This document shows, in pieces, positions 21,559-21,835 of a DNA stretch of 21,835 nt. Position 1 is the first letter of the stretch. Each line of letters opens with the position of its first letter. Under the pieces are notes generated by a model, which was not told where the DNA came from, made no database searches, and worked only from the letters and a program-made list of their open reading frames with translations. The stretch is from JAIRVZ01 sp031553755 (GTDB taxonomy: Bacteria > Bacteroidota > Bacteroidia > Bacteroidales > Azobacteroidaceae), in the NCBI GenBank assembly GCA_031553755.1, contig JAVBKZ010000044.1, positions 1 through 21,835 of the forward strand, written 5' to 3'. Position numbers and translations under genes: made by a program.

Positions 21559-21835
21559 TTTTTACCTCTCTGTTCGGAGGCGTTTGTAACGTCGTCGTAT
21601 CAAGTAGTCGTTTTTAACGACATAGTTATATATTTATTGCAGAATTAGTAATCCGGAAACAATCATTCTATTGCCGTCAGTTCAAACTGACGGCAAGGGA
21701 TAAGATACCCGGCAATGTTCAGGAACAGGTCTTTATAAGGATATGCTTCGTGTCCTTATAAGGAGATGAAAATTTTTATTCATGCGAATAAAGATTTATA
21801 GAACAAAGACTAAAAGACAAGCCTTTTTGTCTTTA
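21559..21835 (+). repeat. Dispersed repeat family 2, right copy (runs to the window end)
   Basis: Aligns with 1531-about 1800 in the same orientation. It contains GGCGTT/AACGTC, a perfect GTCGTT-TTT-AACGAC hairpin, a palindrome with perfect 12-base arms TTGCCGTCAGTT (21671-21682) and AACTGACGGCAA (21685-21696), GATAAGATACCC, AGGTCTTTATAAGGA and the palindrome TCCTTATAAGGA, then AACAAAGAC. The last bases AAAGACAA...TTGTCTTT form another hairpin. The right boundary is beyond or near the window end. No gene lies in 21215-21835. Confidence 0.75.

Noticed and set aside
21559..21640. Coding remnant in the right copy of repeat family 2
   Set aside because: The two copies have different frames and stops, so no protein is conserved.
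1..21835. CRISPR arrays, tRNA or rRNA genes, transposases, phage genes
   Set aside because: Looked for and not seen: no regularly spaced direct repeats, cloverleaf motifs or mobile-element proteins.

Overview
The window is 21.8 kb of AT-rich chromosomal DNA from a member of the Bacteroidota, most likely order Bacteroidales. The evidence is a short primary sigma factor without region 1.1, repeated matches to the Bacteroidota promoter (TTTG, about 19-21 bases, TAnnTTTG), an 811-residue fused aspartokinase/homoserine dehydrogenase, an ExbB-ExbD-ExbD operon, and RNase Y downstream of ZapA. Species cannot be read from the sequence. No rRNA, tRNA, CRISPR array, transposase or phage gene was seen.

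Layout. Positions 1-3750 hold accessory genes: two unrecognised lipoproteins (285-950, 1100-1621), a secreted M23-like protein that has lost its zinc ligands (2003-2887) and a nitroreductase-family protein (3145-3747). Positions 4028-7482 hold trmD running convergently into waaA, with gltX upstream of waaA on the same strand. Next come a DegP/HtrA-type periplasmic protease (7754-9280), the primary sigma factor (9412-10272) and a four-gene exbB / membrane protein / exbD / exbD operon (10403-12659) that meets a tiny Ala/Glu/Pro-rich lipoprotein gene tail to tail at a shared terminator. On the minus strand follow an acyl-CoA synthetase and thrA. thrA is divergent from a zapB-like/zapA pair and rny. 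The right end holds hisH, without hisA or hisF beside it, and a SHOCT/DUF4870 membrane protein.

Two families of non-coding repeats are the most unusual content. Family 1 is a ~150-bp fold-back element with three copies (3785-3940 inverted, 20572-20731, 21344-21496). It is built from CAC(A/G)GAGT octamers on one side and their reverse complements on the other, has imperfect terminal inverted repeats, and always ends in the same GAATTC edge. Two direct copies bracket the SHOCT/DUF4870 gene. Family 2 is a ~250-bp element with two copies (1531-about 1800 and 21559 to the window end). It carries several successive hairpins whose stems survive in both copies, partly through wobble pairs. Its left copy supplies the last ~30 codons and stop of the lipoprotein gene at 1100.

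The rest is housekeeping: tRNA modification and charging, Kdo addition to lipid A, envelope quality control, energy transduction to the outer membrane, fatty-acid activation, Asp-family and His biosynthesis, Z-ring assembly and RNA turnover. Promoter motifs allow several start codons to be corrected (zapB-like, thrA, acyl-CoA synthetase).
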